Positions 44,948 through 59,500 of a stretch of DNA of 64,000 nucleotides are shown one piece after another. Under the pieces are notes generated by a model. That model searched no databases. It had not been told where the DNA came from and worked only from the letters and a program-made list of their open reading frames with translations. Both the position numbers and the translations under genes were made by a program. The stretch comes from Enoplolaimus lenunculus (lineage: Eukaryota; Nematoda; Enoplea; Enoplida; Thoracostomopsidae), in NCBI GenBank assembly GCA_030248215.1, contig JASANG010000992.1:62001-126000 (forward strand), given 5' to 3'. The stretch's first letter is position 1, and each line of letters opens with the position of its first letter.

Positions 44948-47900
44948 ATGCCATCAAATTATGGCACTTATGACACTGCGACACATGCTCAACCATCAAC
45001 TGCACGATTAATCAGTGGTGGTCCAACAACAACAACAACAGCAACAACAACAACAAATCCGGTATTTCCATATCCTACAGTATCCGGTTCCGAAACCAAC
45101 ACCCAGCCATTTCCGTTACATAGTAACGTTGCGTTTCAACACGGTATACATTTTGAAACTAAGGTAAGCTGCCGGTCGTCCAAAATGTGGCGACCGACGG
45201 AGGGGCGGATACAAGGAAGACATCATTTGATATTCCCCCCTGCGAAAGTTCTGGATACCCTATAGGCAAAACGCAAGTTTGCAAGCATTAATTAGTGTTT
45301 CAGTAGTTATATAATCGCTTCTGAGCAACACAATGCAGGCGTGCAAGAATCAGGCATTTTCCATTATGTAGAAAGCCGTCTCGTTGCTTCAAGGGCAGCA
45401 AAAGTAAAGGAAAACAATGGAATTCCTCTTTCTACTTTCGTGCTCAGATTTTGACGGGAAACGGGAACAGGAAACGGATATCCGGTTACACCCTGATTAG
45501 AGTACTATACTGGATCAGGAGCGTAGATTACAAAACAATTCTGAGGGTAGAAATTGTATTTTTTACACAAAAAAATTTTGTGATCTGCAACATTTTGTAA
45601 AGACCTTACGATTTGATGACAAAAAATTTCTGACGGTGGGAATGTACACTGTAAATTTCAATGAGTTGATTAATCAATTCAGCTAGCGAGTGTGTTATTT
45701 CTGAATTAATATCAGTAAACATTAACTTTACTCGTAGTTGAGTTGATTCTTACTCTAAGTTGCGTTGACTCTGAGTGAGTAGATTAATTAACTCAGAAAT
45801 GAATCGATTCAATTCAAAATTCTGAGTTCTGATGGTCCTAACTCAGACTGAGTGATTCAACTCATTTTGAGTTAATATCAACTCGCTGAAATTTGCAGTG
45901 TACGCTCCCCCGTTCTCTCTGGATCTGCTAGTATTTGTGTACCCCCTCCAAACAAAAATCATGGCTACGCCTATGTGCTTGATCCTAGATGAAGAAATTT
46001 TACTTGAAAGCTACACGATCCTGAAACTTGAAACATTCGACCTTAGCGAATGACGTACTTCTAAAATGGGCATATTTTTCAAATTTGATATGACTTTACC
46101 TCCGTGCAAATTTTGACATCCGAAGCAACGAGAGTTGGTGAGTTTGAAAACGTATCGCTAACTGATGATAGGAGCTATACACATTTGAAACTATGGGCTC
46201 TAAAATCAGCGAAATTAGGATCCGTGGGCAACCTTGGCAATGAAGTCTACTTTGGCTCTTAGGGGCACATAGATTTATGCTGGAGGCAAGACACATTCAA
46301 CGTAGAATCATTGTATTGCTACCGAAATGGCTTTCAGCCAGGGGGAGCGAGGATATCTTCCTGTCGGGGTGGCACCCTTTTGTCGATCGCGCGATTACGG
46401 CCCAGACTCAGCAGTGTATATTGGTTTTTCAGTTTATTGGCAACATGGAAATTCCACGCCCGAATAGTCGAGTTGAAATTGTTGCATCCATGCGAAGAGT
46501 TCGAGTGAGTGTATTTTTGCAATTCAAATGTTTACCGCTCACCGTTTGCTAAATTCGGTTTAAAAACAGCACTGAATATTAAGCAAAAGTCGCAAAACAT
46601 AAAAAATAATTATGATGTTCAATATAAAAAAATATTGAACTCAACATAAAAGTTGCACTGTAAATTTAAGTGAGTTGATTTTAACTCAAAATGAGTTGAT
46701 TCTACTCAGATGCGTTATAGCTTTGAATTTGGTGTTTTAGAACTCAGAATTCTGAATTGATTGAACTCATTCTGAGTTAATTAGTCAACTCAACCGGATT
46801 TATATCAGCTTTGAGTGCGTTGTTATTTACTGTTAATTGCTCAGAAATAACCAGAAATAACTAATTTTCTCACTGAGTTGATTAATCAACTGATTGGAAT
46901 TTGCAGTTTGCTCAAATCTGTTTGGTTGTTTGTTTTTTATTACCGGCGTTTTAGTGAGATTGAAGGGGAAAGTATTTTCACGGGGGCCTCATGAGGGAGC
47001 TTGAGAAACGGGCTCGTGCAGCGGAACCAGGTGGTGATGCGGTCGCCGGCCGTTTTAGGTTTATTTTTGCCTTTTTGTCGTGGGGTTTGAATATCTGAAT
47101 TTTTGTTCACCTGACGTTTCTTTATCAGTCCCCCCATGATGTAATTTCTCTATTGATCACTTCTTATTGCTCTATTTTAATAAAACGTGCAAAGCGCAAA
47201 AATTCAGTTTTGAATGATGTTCAAATTACGTATTTCGGGCGTTTCAGCTTTATTCGAATATATTGAAATGTATTTTCAGTACGAATGCAAAGCGCGTGGT
47301 ATCAAAAAACAAAGTGTAATATTGACCGTTTGCGTTGATGGTATTAAGGTTGCCTTAGTACCTAAAAAGGTACGTTGGTGACAACGTTGATAATACTTTT
47401 GGCCCATGTATAGAACAGGGCCGGATCGTTTTCCGGAGTGGCTATAATAGAGTCAGTTTAAGCTTTAGGCTAATTTTTTACTTAGCCTTAGGCTTAGGCT
47501 TAGGAATAGGCTCATCCATACGCTTAGGATTAGGCTTAGGCTTAGGAATATGCTTATACTACTGTTCCGGCCCTGTTCTATACATGGGCCATCCTTTTGA
47601 GCAGAAGTATATATACAACTGTACAGATTTTGCTAAGAAAACAATGTACCCAGTGCGCGTTGCGTTTTTATTTGTAGTTTTGTTTCGTTTAGGTTTTCCC
47701 GCGAATGGCGTTTGCCCAAAAATGGTTGGAGTTTGAAAATTTTTGCATATTTCAGTTTGTCGTGAGCTGTCGACATTTGCACATGTTTGTACACCCAAAT
47801 CTGAACTCCACTTTGAGCTGCTAATGATTCCAATTAGTTCGTGGAAACTTTTTTTGTCGAAAAGTTGGCCCACATGCCCCGTCCGTCAGATATTTCTGGA

Positions 47901-50900
47901 TCAGCCGCTGTACATGCGGCTAGCGTTTCAGTCTGAGTTAGGATTATAAGAACTCATAATTCTGAGTTGATTCCACTTCTTCTGATTTAATTAATCAACT
48001 CACCCAGAATCAACTGAACTCACAGAGAAAATGAACACAACTCAACGAGAGTTAAAGTTTACTGTTATTAAACCAGAAATAACTAACTTTCCGTCTGAGT
48101 TGATTAATTAACTCATTGGAATTTACCGTGTTGTGTTTTGAAGTTTTACAATTTTTGGTCAAAAAGCAATATTTGTTGAACTCATGTTATAACCGCAACA
48201 TTGAGTTTCAGATTAACAATTGGCATTGCTAAATTTTAACCACGACACGACTGATGATGATACGGGTTACTTACCTCGTCCAACCTTGATCCATAATCAT
48301 CAGCTGTAGCGTATATTTGTCACTTTGTCGAAATCTTCGGATAATCGAAATGAAAACATTTTTGAAACTCAATTTACCGTTTGTAGGCTTTTTCCAAACT
48401 CAAGTGAAAAATTGGCGTCGTCAAATTCCACATGCGAGACACACAATACAATGGATGATGCATTACGATTTTAGTTTCACGTTTATATTTTGTATTTTTT
48501 TCAGAAACACAAATGGACTTGGGATGAAAACGAGGATCTGCTAATGTTCCAACCGATATACAGGTACGCTTTAAATATTACCGTTAATAAAATGTTTTGC
48601 GTTTAAATTTCAAGTTTACATCCAATAATACAGGCCAAATGCAGTGTTATAAACTCTAAGCCAAAATCTACACTGCAAAAAACGGTGAGTCAAATTGACT
48701 CCTTCCGAAATGGGCTCTACGGGACTACACAAATTGAGTCAAAATTTGACTCCACCAGAGTCACATTCAACTCACTGAGTCACACATTTGGCTTTAGCGG
48801 AGTCAAATTTTGACTCAATTTGTGTAGTCCCGTAGAACCTATTTCGGAGTGAGTCAATTTGACTCACCATTTTTTGCAGTGTAAGCGTTAGTCTAAAACA
48901 TTTTTCGTTTATACAAAATGTAAGAAAATAATTAATTTTTTAACCAATTTACCGGTTCGCTTTAGCGATTCCAAAATATAATTCTTTGCCTAAATTTAGG
49001 CCCATATTCTCAAATGTATATAGTACCCTATCACCAGTTAATAGTAATAGGTTTTTATACTCACCAATTCCTGCAGAGGCCAATGTTACTTTTTAGGGGC
49101 GTAATGTGCTGAATTTCAAATCTCTCCAGTTTATCTGGGTTCGAAAGTTACAAGACCAATCACCAACTGGTAATAGGTTCTACACACATTTGAGAATTCG
49201 TGTTTTAAATTCAACAATGCTGCGAATCAAATCACTTTTCTGTTCGTTTTCAAGACTATAAGTGGGAGTGGCAGCTTCCGCTGTCACACCCGCTCCACTC
49301 GTTCAAAAAACATTCCAGGATTCGTTGTGACAGTCCGGTCGTTCCGCGTCAAATTCTCCCCCCCCCCCATAGAAGAGATCGGCCAGGGCTGATCGTTTTT
49401 TGTGGGAAAGATTTTATGTGAGAACACGCCTGTACCCAGCTCACCTTGCTAGGGAGACTAAAATTTTTTCAGGATTGGCATTCATGGGTTTTCAATGAGT
49501 TGCAAACAAGGTTGAAAACTTTGTAGGGGGCCAAAATTTTTCCAGGGGGGCTGAGCCCCCCTGGCCCCTCCGTGACTACGGGCCCGTGGGAGAATGATCA
49601 GTCTTTGTATCGCGGCGCCACCCTTAATTGTATATGTTGTTGTTTTTAATACAGGATATTCTACGTATCTCATGATTCTCAAGATTTGAAGATATTTAGC
49701 TATATTACGAAGGAAGGCAGCGGTGTGTTCAAAGTCAATGTATTCAAATGTTCTAAAAAGGTAAATAGCTAATTTACAACAGTTCGTCGACCGACAGTTC
49801 GTTGACCGACAGTTCGTCGACCGACAGTTCGTCGACCGACAGTTCGTCGACCGACAGTTCGTCGACCGACAGTTGATCGACCGACAGTTCGTCGACCGAC
49901 AGTTCGTCGACCGACAGTTCGTTGACCGACAGTGCGTCGACCGACAGCTCGTCGACCGACAGTTCGTCAACCGACAGTTGATCGACCGACAGTTCGGCGA
50001 CCGACAATTGATCGACCGACAGTTCATCGACCGACAGTTCGTCGATCGTCAACTTGTCGACCAACAGTGTCATAAAAGTTTAAGCAAAAAATGAGGTGTA
50101 ATGATGGAGGACAAATTTTCCAGTTGACAAGATTTCAAATTACGAGTTGTCGGTCGACGAGTTGTCCTGCGATGAATTTCAGTGATACTGATAAATACGG
50201 CTTAAAATGAACAGACTTAGTCGCATTATTTTTTTGTTTATCTTTTAGCAAAGCTAACCGTGGTATTTTCCTAAAGACATTTCGCATGGAGTCTTAGGTC
50301 GTAGCCGGGGGGGGGGGGGTTGGGTCAGGCGGTAGACAATCGTCGTTTTCCTATGAAAAAAATTTAAGTTCTGTAAGTCTTACGAAATCAGCCACATGAG
50401 CCTTCTAAAATAATTTCGATCCCATAGCCTGTTGAGTTGGCTACGGGGTCTGATGCAAAGCTGTACGCTACCCGCGGGTAAACCTGGGTCGGGTAAGAAA
50501 GTTTCGACGCGGGTATACCTGAGGGTAAGGAATTTCAAAACGCGGGGAAAAATTTGGATCGGCGGGTAAAAAAATAAAATTTGCGCGGGCAACGCGTAGC
50601 GCGGGTAAAAAACCTGAACCCACTTACACATCTGGTCTGATGCAGCGGGGTATACAATGGATTTTGATGACTTACCAAGCAAGGTTGAATATTACGGTCC
50701 ATGTAAAAAACAGGGACGGAACAGTATTATAAACATATTCCTAAGCCTAAATCAAGCAAAAAAAAATTAGTCTAATACTTAAGCTTTACTCTATTGCAGT
50801 CTCACAGAAAAACGTTCCGTCCCTGATCTTTACAATGGCTAAAAATTTCCAAGGGGGACCATACATTTTTCACAGTGGCCTTAGCCCCGACCCCCTTTGG

Positions 50901-53528
50901 CGGTACCGGTTTACAGGTTTGATTTTTGTTTACTTTACGTACCACTTTTACGCGTGTGAACGAGTGAAGTCATGTGTTTGCAACCCAAGCCATTTGTTCA
51001 ACATTTGAAAGTTTCAAATCAATACAACGAACCGGCATTTAAATTATCGGGCAAAGTCCTTAACAAAACCATACCGTAAGACAGTAAATCAGGTTCGTAA
51101 AATTATTTAAAACCCGTTCAAGTGTTTACTTTAAGATCGCCGGAACCAGACACGTAGCCAGCTCACCTTGATGGGGGGGGGGGGCTAGAAATGTTTTCAG
51201 GTGGGGCATACAAGAGTTTTCGTTGATTTATATAAGCAAGGTTGAAATTTTCTACGGGGGTCAAAATTGTTGCAAGGGGGCTGAGCCGCCCTTGGCCCCC
51301 GCCTTGACTACGGGTCCGGCCGGAACCAAAACAATATAAAATAGCGTAAGTGTACAGTGATATATACCAGCTGAATAGTAGTCAATATTTCTATTCGGAA
51401 GGGTATACGTTTAAGTAATGGTCTTATTTTGCATAGCAAACGCCCAATTTTCAAATATTCGTACAGTTCTAAATTCGAATTCATTGGGTTTGTTTTTTCT
51501 ATTTTTCCCCGTCTCTCTCACTCTCTCTAAATCTGTCTCCCAGTTGGTCTTGTAAGTAAAAATACCTGCTATACCCTATTATGACCGTTTGTGAATATAC
51601 TTCTGGTTTGAAAGTATAGCAACTTCTATAGATCATTTTAGGTTATTTTTAAAGACTTTTTTATGCCGACAGCGGCGATACAAACGTCTTTGCAGGGCAG
51701 TTTGAGTTTGAAATCATATGACTCGTTGAGCACTAAACTACGGCAGCCGGAAAACCTAAAACGATAAGGTGTTTATATATATACATATATATGTATATAT
51801 ATATAAGGTTACGTAAGGGCCCAGGCTAAAGGACCTGCCCATTTAGCTTTAGCCTTAGCCTTTAGTCTAAACATAAGCCTAATCACCGTGGCGGATCCAG
51901 AACGTTCTGACGGAAGGAATGCGAGCTGGCACAAGTTTATGAAACACAATTTTTGCTGTATGCTATATAATTGTGCTAATTTTGTGAAGCGAAAAATTGT
52001 ACGGTGGGTACCTTACCATTTTATCACAAAAAAAGTTTCCAACAGGAGGTGTACACTCCGCCGTTCGCCGCACAGGGACCGCTCGTGCCTAATATTAATC
52101 GTAATCTTAAACCTAAGTATCCCAGTCGCTAAGTCCTCGAGTATTACGGACTGCCAGCCGACGGATCCATCAAATTAACATGGCCCTATATGGATATATA
52201 GAAACGTATTGCGATGACCGCAGGGGTGTGACCCCTGCGTGAATATTCACTGCCCCCGCGGCCAAACATATTTGTTTAAAAAATTCAATGTTTATAAACA
52301 ATTTTCATGTTCCCTCGAACGAACTCTCGCTTCTTTGTTTTGTAGTACTTACTGGCTGCAGGCTGGCTCGTAACTAGCTCACCGTGCTAGTGGGGGCTGA
52401 CAATTTTTCAGGAGGGGCATACAAGGGTTTCCAGTGACTTGCAAGGAAGGTTGAAAGATTTCTACGGGGGCCAAAATTTTTGCACGGGGGGTCAGCCTCC
52501 CTGGTCCCTCTTGGCTAGTGGCCGGCTGAGGGCCAACGCGTATGTAACATATAATTATACATCAAACGCTTTTTTGTCCATTTTAAGTACCTGCCTACGG
52601 CGTGGTTTTTGTTGAGAAACACTGTCTTTTATATTTATTTATTTTTTGTATATCAGGATACGACCGGAGGTGAAAAATACTTACATTTTGAGCCTGCAAT
52701 CTATTTTGTTCTAACGCCGACAAAAACGTTGGGCTGTGCCCTCGCTATGACCCCTGCGAGCACCCTAAGGGCACCGGAGAAACTGATTGGCCATCCGAGG
52801 TCAAAATATTTTGAGCCTTAAACGTTTCGTTATTCATGCTTTATTTGGCTTCTGGTTCGCTTTATCTCGCGAGTTTTTTTCGCTACACAGCAAAAAATGA
52901 TGAGTCAAATTGACTCCCTCCGAAATAGGCTCTACGGGGCTACACAAACTGAGTCAAATTCGACTCCGCCAGAGTCAAACGTGTGACTCAGTGAGTCGAA
53001 TTTGACTCTGGTGGAGTCTGATTTGACTCAATTTGTGTAGGAGTCAATTTGACTCATCATTTTTTGCAGTGTAGTAGATTAGCACCCGCACAAGGTTGAC
53101 CGGTTACTGCACCACAGTTCGAGCCACGTCATCGAAGAACTCGGCAGCGCAAACTGTGGGACTGACGTTGTGAAATATATTTTTTGGTGATTTTTTTGTA
53201 ACAAATCACACAAATTAAAAATTTTAACCTCAAAATTGGAATCAAAATCATTGATTGACATAAAGTTTCACAAATTATGAACAAACTGAAATAGGGGGTT
53301 TATGCCTAGCCGGCGTTCTGAAACTTTTTGGCATCCGTAAGGAAGTGAATGGGAGTTGACTTGGTTGTCTGAAACGTTTAAATGTTTCACGGGATTTGGT
53401 ATAATTTAGTAAACCTGTTACCGTTTACATGGTCCGGGCCGTAATGAATGGAGTGGAACTTGAGTTCGCATCCAGAAAACCAAATTTTATCCCAGTAGAA
53501 CAGGCGTATGCATAATAATAATAATATA

Positions 53529-53560
<32 letters not shown>

Positions 53561-56500
53561 TAATAATAATAGCAATAATAAAAATAATAATAAAAAATAA
53601 TAATAATAAAAATAATAAATAATAATAATAATAAAAATAATAATTACAGTAATAATACAGTAATAATAATAATAACAATACAAATAATTGTCGAAATCTT
53701 TCGTTTGTGTTTTTAGCAACTGAAACAAAATTATATATACGCTCATAAGTTCTAATTGTATAAACTTAATCTGATTGAACCGAACAAATCTGCGTTCTTT
53801 GTAAAAAAACCTACTACTTAATTCTAGTAGACTGGCAATTGTATATGGTTATGCGCTATACTTGTCGTACGGCGCCGTTACCATAAAGGCATCGTACGTG
53901 AACAATTCGCGTACGATACCACACCGTGACGCACGGTGACAGACGGCGCCGTGCGTCAAAAGTATAACGCTACGCTTACACGGTAAAAATGGCGAGTCAA
54001 ATTGAGTCCCTCGGAAATAGGCTTTTCCTGACTACACAATCTAAGTCAAATTTGACTCCGCCAAAGTCAAATTGGACTCACTGAGCGATTCAGTGAATTG
54101 AATTTGACTCTGGCGAAGTCAAATTTGACTCAGTTTGTGTAGTCAGGGAAAGCCTATTTCCGAGAGAGTCAATCTGACTCCCAGTGGCGGATCCAGGATC
54201 TCAAAATGGGGGCAAAATTTCACAGGTAATAAACTTACTTTTGACCCATACACAAACCACGAACTATTGTCACAAAATTGCTAAATAATTTTTGTCGAGA
54301 TGCTGTTGGGGGGGGCCACGGCCGGGATGGCCCTCCCCATGGATCCGCCATTGCTGACTCCCCATTTTTTATAGTGTGGACTAAACACGACACCATTTTG
54401 CTAAATGATAGAGTTAATTACTACCGATTTTTTAAGATTAAGCTAACTTTGTGTAAGGCCCGTAGTCAGCGCACCTTGCTAACGGAGGCTAAAAGTTTTT
54501 CAGGACGAGTATACAAGGGTATTCGAATGACTTACAAGCACGGTTGAATATTTTCAAGGGCGGGGCAAAATTCTTCCAAGGGTCCAGAACTTCCCTGCCC
54601 TCCCGCTTTGGCTACGGCCCGGTCTATGTTTACTACGCTGTTTATTCGAGTCAACTCATTTTGAGTTAAAATCAACTCACTGGAATTTACAGTGTATGTG
54701 CAAAACTAAGCTTCAATTTTAGTTGTTCTCGGGTTAGCATTTTGTGAATTCCAAACCGAAAATATTACTTTATAATTGGCAATGTAAAGCCTAAGCATAA
54801 ACGTTGTGTTTTAATTTGAGCACTAACCTTTGCACTCAATATGACCAGACCCGTACACTGTAAATCCCAGTGAGTTGATTTTAACTCAGAATGAGTTGAA
54901 TCACTCAGTCTGAGTTAAGACTTTCAGAACTCAGAATTCTGAGTCAATAAACCTCACTCTGAGTTAATTATTCAACTTACCCGGAATCAACTGAATCAGA
55001 GTGAGAATCAATTCAACTCAGAGTGAGTTAATGTTAACTGTTGTTAACTCAGAAATAACTAACTCGCTAGCTGAATTGATTAATCAACTCATTGGAATTT
55101 ACAGTGTAGCCGGATGAGTACCAGAAGGATCAGCATCTCGATAAAATAAAAAATTTTCTGTCTTCTTGTAAAATCTTGTAAGCTTGCAGCATATACATTT
55201 CATTGCATCCATTAGATTGTCTTCGATCTATAAGCGACTCAAGTATATATTTTGTCGTAATAAAATGTTTTTATTTAATTTTTTCAACTCTTCGCTTATT
55301 AGTATTCATGGCATAAATATAGCGTTGAATTTCACAAAATATTTCAGTCTACGAACCTTACTTAAATTCTAATATCGTTTAGTTTGAATATAACTTTCTT
55401 ACCGATTTGCTTGTTGAATATCAACTGAATGGCAGTGTACGTTGAGTGCAGGGTGCAACCGAATTTCCGGTTCCGGCATTTTTTCAACTTCCGGTTCAAT
55501 TTCGGTATTAAAATTGGGTCGGTGGAAATTAAGATATTTTACTAAAAATAACGACACAAATTAAATAGATTTCATTGGTGTAGTATGTCAAGTTCAGACA
55601 ATCGCCGAAAATAAACCATCGAAGGTATATTTTGCTTCCGTGGACTATGAAAATCTAAAGTACAGCCCATAAATGGAATACCTATTCCCAACTAAGCGTT
55701 ATTTCACTAATAATATTGCAAAAAAGAAAGTTAAAATGAATTTTTCGGTGGCATGGACTTTAAGTTTCCGGTTCCGTTTCCGGTTATTTTTTCAAATTCC
55801 GGTTCCCGTTCCGGTTCCGGTAAGTTGTAATTCTGGTTGCACTCTGGTTGAGTCTAACATTACATGCCCGCAACTGGATCAAAATACTGGGAAGCAGGGT
55901 GCAACCGGAGGTGAAAAATGCCGGAGCCTTAGGTCAACAAAATTTGCCGGAACCGGATGTGAAGCCGGAGATGAGGCGAAATTAGGCAATTAAAGTGGTG
56001 TTTAATTCGGTATTTTTAGCAAATATCTGTAAACGTGTTTAAATGTTTTGCTTTTACGCTTATATGTTACGAAATCTCGGCACTTTTTTTCCTCAAAATC
56101 GTACCGAAAGTTTAAAACGAAACGCACAAAACAAATATATTTAGTAAAATGATGCAAAAAATTTTACTACGGTTGTGCCCTGCTATAAAAAGGAATAAAC
56201 AATTTCTGGATTTTCCATGAATACATTTTGTGGCTAAAAATTTGTCTTGAAATGTTGGCCGTCATAATTCTACGGAGAAGACTTTATAGTCAAAAACTAG
56301 TGATCTTAGCATCTTTAGATGACGGCTTGACTAGGTTTCGGGAGTCAAAATTTTTGCTAAAAATTCAGGGTCAGCTTTATTTCCTATAGGTTCAAATTTC
56401 AACAAGCCGTACACACTTGGCGTTCATTTTGAGAATGACACGTCATCATTTGACCACGTCAACTTTAAATTCGAAAATATTTATTTAGCATAAAAAGTTA

Positions 56501-59500
56501 ATTTTGGTTAAAATTTTAATATAACTATTTGCATCTATGCGGTGGTCGACAGGTATAATGTGTAGCTCTAATTATACGCAATCGGGTATTATATACTACC
56601 GCAACGGGATACTGTCTACCGGATATTATTCCGGGTTCCAAAATCAAAGTCGGCTTGACTGGCAATTGGATTGTCATCCATCTCTTGATGAAAATATTCC
56701 GCTTGAGGTGAAGTTTGTTTACTTTTAACCTTTGAAGGCGGTACTGTTTGCGTTTTGCAATTTTAAAATATATAAAACAATATTTATTTCGAATGTTACA
56801 AAATGAGCTAATTAACCCTTTCTCGCATAGAGTATACTATGAGCAACTAAGCACAAAATGTGCTTCTCGCGTTATGACACCTATATGTACTGAAACGCCG
56901 TGGCAAATTTGCGTGGGTGGGTCCACATCGGGATCCCCGCCACCACGAAAGTTTTCTAGCGTGCTGGTAGTCTTGTGGGGTTGTGATACAGCTACCACGG
57001 GTATTGGTAATCATTAAACAACCATGCACTTGCGGTGTACCAAAAAATCATTACTGTAGCTTAAAATGTTGGGCCAATGTTACTTTTGGGGGGCGTAACA
57101 GTAGATTAAGCGTATTCCTAAGCCTAAGCCTACGCCTAAGCGTTGCCAAAATGTGTTCCTAAGCCTAAGCCTACGCCTAAGCAACAAATCTAATCTAGAA
57201 TCTGAACCTACTCTTTTATAGACCCACCAGAAACCTGGACCACCGCAAAAGTAACATGGGCCAAATCTTGTCAATTGTTATTTACCACTCACTTGTTGGT
57301 ATGCTTTGATTCGTTGAAATATTTGAGATTTGTCGTGAAACTGTGTTTTTGGAATACTTGGTCGTAACGACGTGTCACAAGCGTCCAAGTGGTTAACAAA
57401 TAAGATTTCAAATTGTGAACAAAATATAGGCCCAGTTCAGGGCGACTCGATTCAGTTTTTTTCAGAAATAACAAATCTGGTTAAGTGTATTTTGGTTGGC
57501 AAATTTTTGAATTCGCAACGAAATACAAGGTTTGAAAAGGCTTAATTTTGAAACTGTTGTATTTGTTATATAATAACTCGTTGAAACAAACGTCTGATTG
57601 CGTAAAGTTGAACACCATTCAATTCAGCTCCGAAAGCGGCGTTGATTGGTTTATAATTTGTGTAAAGTTTTAACAAAATAAACTTTTTAAGTCGCGAAAC
57701 AGTTGGTCTTGCGATTTTTGAAAAATCAAAATTGGCAAAAATTCAAATTTGAATGTCAAATGATCAGGAAGGTGGCCCATGTTAATTTTAAGGGGCGTCC
57801 AGGTTTCTGGTGGGTCTATAAAAGCGTAGGTTTTGATTTTAGATTACTTTTTTGCTTAGGCTTAGGCTCTTAGGCTTAGGAATACGCTTAATATACTGTT
57901 ACGCTACTTAACGTAACATTGGCTAATAGTTTTAATGCCAAGAATTTTATTGAAGGTTTAAACTTTAGAATTCAAACAAAAAAGGAGATCTTGTGCTCTG
58001 TAATCGGCCCATGTTCCTTTAAGGGGCGTTCAGGTTTCTGGTGGGTCTATGAAAGCGTAGGTTTTGATTTTAGATTACATTTTTTTGCTTAGGCTTAGGC
58101 TCTTAGGCTTAGGAATACGCTTAATCTACTGTTACACCCCTCAAAGTAACATTGGCCAGGAAGGTCATGAGCAACTGAAGGAACACAAGAAATATTTTGA
58201 AATACAACCATTTTTGAGCAAACGCCGGATGGCAGATAACGGAAAAGGCCCCAAAATTTGTCTCTAAGAAGAGACAACAGAACCTTTTTAGCCTTTTGGT
58301 TCGCCGTTGCGGTTTTTGGCTTAATGCTAATGTAATTTCCATTTCAGAGTCAAGCCATGCGTGTGGTACGAACAATCGGTCAAGCCTTTGAAGTTTGTCA
58401 CCAAATCAGTAGTGAACAAATCCGGGCCGAAGAATTAGGCGAAGGCATATTCGCGAGCGATGACGGCAGTATGGCGGGGTCTGTTGTCGTCGGCCGCGGC
58501 CACGACTCAAGTCCTCAATTGATGCTTGGACCCAAAGGGATCGATAGGAATGCCAGCGGCGCTACTTCCGGTTTGCCTTTGAGTTCTGGAGCGGGTGCTG
58601 CTCAGCCAAGAAGGTCGAGTCCGTCGCATTCCGTATCGTCTCAAAGAGCAACTAATCGTGGAGGTAAATTGAGGGATGAAAGTGGAGCGTGGAGCATCAT
58701 GGGGTAGGGCAGGCCAGATTAGACCCTCCTTTAGGGAGCGGGGAAGATTGGACCCCCTCCCCACGAAGCGTGGCGGATTTGACCCCTCCCCTAGGGAAGG
58801 GACAGATTTTGTCCGTCGCATTCCGGATCGTCTCAAACGGCAACTAATCGCGGGAGGTAAATTAAGAGATGAAAGTGGGGCGTGGAGACCATGGGGCGAG
58901 GTAGGGCAGATTTGACCCCTCCTCTAGGGAGCGGTGCAGATTTTACTCTTTCCCTTAGAGAGCGGGACAAGCCTAAGCCTAAGCCTAAGCAAAAAAATTT
59001 GTCTAAAGCTTTAACCTGACTCTATTATAGACCCTCCAGAAAACGATCCGGTCTTGTTCTATACATGGCCCGATATATCTCAATTGTAAAATAAAAAATA
59101 TAAAAATAAAACCCAAAAATAAACGTTCAAATTATGATATAATTATTTTGATAAATTAGGTACAAGTTGTCGGACGAACATCAACACCGATAAGTCCAAA
59201 CACCTGAAGCCAACAACTCGACTGAACTGATGTCGGTGCAACCCAATTGATTATCTTTTCATTTTAAATGGTCTTAGACTTATTTCAGGAAGCGGATCAG
59301 TTGCGTCGTCTGGCACAATGCATCAACCACAACACCAGGTTCATCAGCATCGTCAAAGCCGCATTGCAAAAGCGGCGATAACATCGGCTGATGAGAAAAC
59401 TTCTGACAATTCACAGTCGTCTTCGCCATTTCTGTCCGATCCACAACCGCTAAGGATACACGCTCAGGTAAACGCTCGCAAGGGCCCATGCATAGAACAG

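Larger units (their letters stand above)
50071..58347. other. large NOS1AP intron 5, remaining content
   Basis: About 8.6 kb separates exons 5 and 6. Besides the listed MITEs it holds poly-G and poly-C runs (50309-50320, 51174-51185), AT tracts (51774-51805), an AAT-type tract (53515-53680) and a family H copy (55893). 50170-50640, 51320-51770, 55110-55440 and 56200-56530 show nothing recognisable. Confidence 0.6.

Noticed and set aside
49776-50070. Regularly spaced repeats that could be mistaken for a CRISPR array
   Set aside because: Units are directly tandem with no unique spacers, and the surroundings are an intron of an animal gene.
49482-50094. Three overlapping repeat-rich frames over the 15-bp minisatellite, resembling a repeat protein
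   Set aside because: A 15-bp unit keeps several frames open by arithmetic. Frames on both strands are equally open and no start or homology is seen.
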